A stretch of 6,871 nucleotides of DNA from NCBI GenBank assembly GCA_019308655.1, contig JAFDHS010000107.1, forward strand, positions 1 to 6,871, given 5' to 3'. Source of the DNA: Deltaproteobacteria bacterium. Its GTDB lineage: Bacteria; Desulfobacterota; Desulfobacteria; Desulfobacterales; JAFDHS01. Both the position numbers and the translations under genes were made by a program. A model generated the notes under the pieces. That model worked only from the letters and a program-made list of their open reading frames with translations, was not told where the DNA came from and ran no database searches. Shown here piece by piece: positions 5,817 to 6,871 of the stretch (its first letter is position 1; every line of letters starts with the position of its first letter).

Positions 5817-5834
5817 GCCTCTAATCATCAACAT
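5769..5834 (-). pseudogene. pyrC: Original 5' end of pyrC, cut off by the duplication
   Basis: From ATG 5834 (or ATG 5828 in the same frame) the frame reads MLMIRGGKVIDPGN...GVMD, an ideal PyrC N-terminus. It then enters the second repeat unit out of frame as Arg and stops at TAA 5771-5769, giving a 21-residue peptide. This is clearly the native start: it has AGGAGG 8 nt upstream and overlaps the pyrB stop. Confidence 0.85.
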
Positions 5835-6672
5835 TTCGCAAACCTCCTGCTACCAGATAGAAAAGGGCCATTCGTAATGCAACGCCATTTGTCACCTGCT
5901 CAAGGATAACGGAATACGGACCGTCCGCAGTCACGGAATCCATTTCAACGCCTCGGTTAAGAGGCCCCGGATGCATGACCAGCACGTCATCGGCGGCACA
6001 TTCCAGTCTCTTTTTATTCAGCCCGTATACACGGGCATACTCACGTTCCGTGGGAAACAAAAAAGCCCTTTGCCTTTCTTTTTGTATCCTGAGCATCATG
6101 ATAACATCCGCATTGCAGACCGCATCATCTACACTGTAAGTTACGGATGCGCCAAGGCTTTCAATTCCCTTGGGAATCATGGTCGGAGGGCCTGCCAGCA
6201 CGACTTCGGCACCCATTTTGGTAAATCCGATAATATTTGATCTTGCAACCCGGCTGTGAGAAATATCGCCGATTATCGCAACACGAAGCCCCTGAAAAGA
6301 GCCTTTGTATTTTCTGACCGTCATCAGGTCAAGGAGGCATTGTGTGGGATGGGCGTGCATCCCATCCCCTCCGTTGATAACCGAGGCTTTCAAAATGCTT
6401 GCAAGCATATGGGGAGCGCCTGCCGAAGAATGTCGTATCACAATCACATCAGGGTTCATGGCCTCAAGATTTCGGGCCGTGTCTATCAGCGTCTCCCCCT
6501 TGACTACGCTGCTTGTGCTTGCACTCAATGAAATACTATCGGCACTTAATCGTTTGGCCGCAATGTCAAAGGAGGTTCGTGTTCTCGTACTCGGCTCATG
6601 GAAAAAAAGAACAATGGTTTTGCCCCTTAACGTCGGAACTTTTTTAACAGGTCTTTCCGAAATCTCCGTCAT
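5821..6672 (-). CDS. pyrB: Aspartate carbamoyltransferase catalytic chain (5' end frameshifted)
   Basis: ATCase joins carbamoyl phosphate and aspartate, the second step of pyrimidine synthesis. The 283-residue open frame from ATG 6672 carries the carbamoyl-phosphate loop EPSTRTR (26-32), SVVKGET with K58, IRHSSAGA (79-86), HAHPTQ (106-111), DISHSRVARS (136-145), MMLRIQKER (192-200) and HPGPLNRG (234-241), so the active site is complete. No regulatory chain (pyrI) is adjacent. The usual first helix (about 28 residues) is missing from this frame: it is encoded upstream from ATG 6752 in another frame and ends at TGA 6671-6669, which overlaps this ATG. Restored, the protein would be about 311 aa, the normal family length. 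The last codons overlap the native pyrC start. Identity is certain; activity of the shortened form is doubtful because the N-terminal helix is part of the fold. Confidence 0.9.
   Translation of the reverse strand: MTEISERPVKKVPTLRGKTIVLFFHEPSTRTRTSFDIAAKRLSADSISLSASTSSVVKGETLIDTARNLEAMNPDVIVIRHSSAGAPHMLASILKASVINGGDGMHAHPTQCLLDLMTVRKYKGSFQGLRVAIIGDISHSRVARSNIIGFTKMGAEVVLAGPPTMIPKGIESLGASVTYSVDDAVCNADVIMMLRIQKERQRAFLFPTEREYARVYGLNKKRLECAADDVLVMHPGPLNRGVEMDSVTADGPYSVILEQVTNGVALRMALFYLVAGGLRNVDD
5843..5848 (-). promoter_or_regulatory. Shine-Dalgarno AGGAGG for native pyrC start
   Basis: Read on the minus strand, AGGAGG ends 8 nt before ATG 5834. It lies inside the last codons of pyrB, showing tight pyrB-pyrC coupling and marking 5834, not 5806, as the native start. 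Confidence 0.85.
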
Positions 6673-6752
6673 GCTGTCCGCAGTAGAATCAGGGTAATTT
6701 CATCTACGGAAAGTGACTCAATATCCAAAATATCTTTCCTTGCAAACTGCAT
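6669..6752 (-). pseudogene. pyrB: Original 5' end of pyrB, separated by a frameshift
   Basis: ATG 6752 opens a 27-codon frame, MQFARKDILDIESL...ITLIL then LRTA and TGA. Up to ITLIL it matches the start of bacterial PyrB proteins; the expected continuation DTADS is found in the frame of the downstream gene (TADSM just before EISERPVKK). The switch lies at about 6682-6690; losing 4 nt there accounts for both frame and length. The start is 14 nt after the lepB stop. TGA and the downstream ATG overlap as ATGA, so a ribosome could reinitiate. Confidence 0.85.
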
Positions 6753-6756
6753 TATT

Positions 6757-6763
6757 CCCCCCC
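6757..6763 (-). promoter_or_regulatory. G7 run as probable ribosome binding site of native pyrB start
   Basis: Seven Gs lie 4 nt upstream of ATG 6752 on the minus strand, between the lepB stop and pyrB. G-rich runs can pair with the anti-Shine-Dalgarno, but the match is imperfect and the spacing short. Confidence 0.35.
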
Positions 6764-6766
6764 ATT

Positions 6767-6871
6767 TTATTCTAACAAATGTCCGAATCTTTTCCACCGA
6801 ACATAATTGATTATGGAGCCGGAATTATCTTTGTTCCAGGACCAATAAATTATAAAGGCTTTTCCCCTCAC
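6767..6871 (-). CDS. lepB: Signal peptidase I, C-terminal end (partial)
   Basis: The last 34 codons of a minus-strand gene enter at the right edge and stop at TAA 6769-6767. The tail reads VRGKAFIIYWSWN then VRWKRFGHLLE, which matches the C-terminal pattern of type I signal peptidases (G-K-A-hydrophobic-YWSW, then R-W-x-R-hG-x-L). The enzyme is a membrane-anchored Ser/Lys protease that releases signal peptides outside the cytoplasmic membrane; its catalytic residues lie outside this window. It ends 14 nt before the native pyrB start, so lepB-pyrB-pyrC is probably one transcript. The fragment is short, so the call rests on this tail alone. Confidence 0.7.
   Translation of the reverse strand: MRGKAFIIYWSWNKDNSGSIINYVRWKRFGHLLE

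Noticed and set aside
6305..6697. Plus-strand frame of 130 codons opposite pyrB
   Set aside because: Shadow of pyrB; no domain, no ribosome binding site.
6669..6752. The 27-codon frame before pyrB as a regulatory leader peptide (as in pyrBI attenuation)
   Set aside because: Its residues match the PyrB N-terminal helix and there is no attenuator hairpin plus U-run after it, so a frameshift explains it better.
6779..6871. Plus-strand ATG frame (MSESFPPNIIDYGAG...) open to the right edge, superficially like the start of HisH
   Set aside because: There is no ribosome binding site, similarity stops after DYGAG, and the opposite strand gives a convincing signal peptidase C-terminus with a stop well placed before pyrB.

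Overview
The window looks like a chromosomal segment of an anaerobic bacterium, most probably a Desulfobacterota (sulfate-reducer-like, former deltaproteobacteria) genome or MAG. This is inferred from protein style and content: a NIL-domain ferredoxin beside an MnmA-like thiouridylase, a receiver-PAS protein with a Cys-rich PAS, Fe-S enzymes, AT-rich intergenic DNA and C5-8/G5-7 palindromic repeats. No rRNA, tRNA or CRISPR array is visible.

Layout. (1) 1-760, minus strand: the start of a receiver + coiled-coil + PAS signalling protein that runs off the left edge. (2) 761-1372: a gene-free region holding a 184-bp MITE-like element with 22-bp terminal inverted repeats and an 8-bp target duplication, then a candidate promoter region with short palindromes. 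(3) 1373-4341, plus strand: a tRNA-sulfuration cluster made of a NIL/2[4Fe-4S] ferredoxin (TTG start), an MnmA-family tRNA-U34 thiouridylase overlapping it by ATGA, and MtaB, the methylthiotransferase that makes ms2t6A37. (4) 2829-2957 and 4365-4498: two copies of one palindromic intergenic repeat, each just after a stop codon and together bracketing mtaB. (5) 4499-6871, minus strand: an operon lepB (C-terminal end only) - pyrB - pyrC, convergent with mtaB.

The main surprise is that both pyrimidine genes are broken near their 5' ends while the rest of each is intact. pyrC has its natural start (ATG 5834, AGGAGG 8 nt upstream), but an exact 43-bp tandem duplication (5731-5773 / 5774-5816) throws that frame into a TAA after 21 codons. 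pyrB has its natural start at 6752, 14 nt after the lepB stop, but loses frame at about 6682-6690 (best explained by a 4-nt deletion) and stops at a TGA that overlaps an in-frame ATG (ATGA, 6672-6669). Long open frames for both enzymes remain downstream. They could be expressed by reinitiation, the lesions could be recent mutations, or one or both could be sequence/assembly errors.

Functionally, the plus-strand cluster joins two sulfur-inserting modifications of the anticodon loop (positions 34 and 37, both of which can occur on tRNA-Lys(UUU)) with a possible iron-sulfur partner protein. The minus-strand operon supplies steps two and three of de novo UMP synthesis next to the signal peptidase gene.
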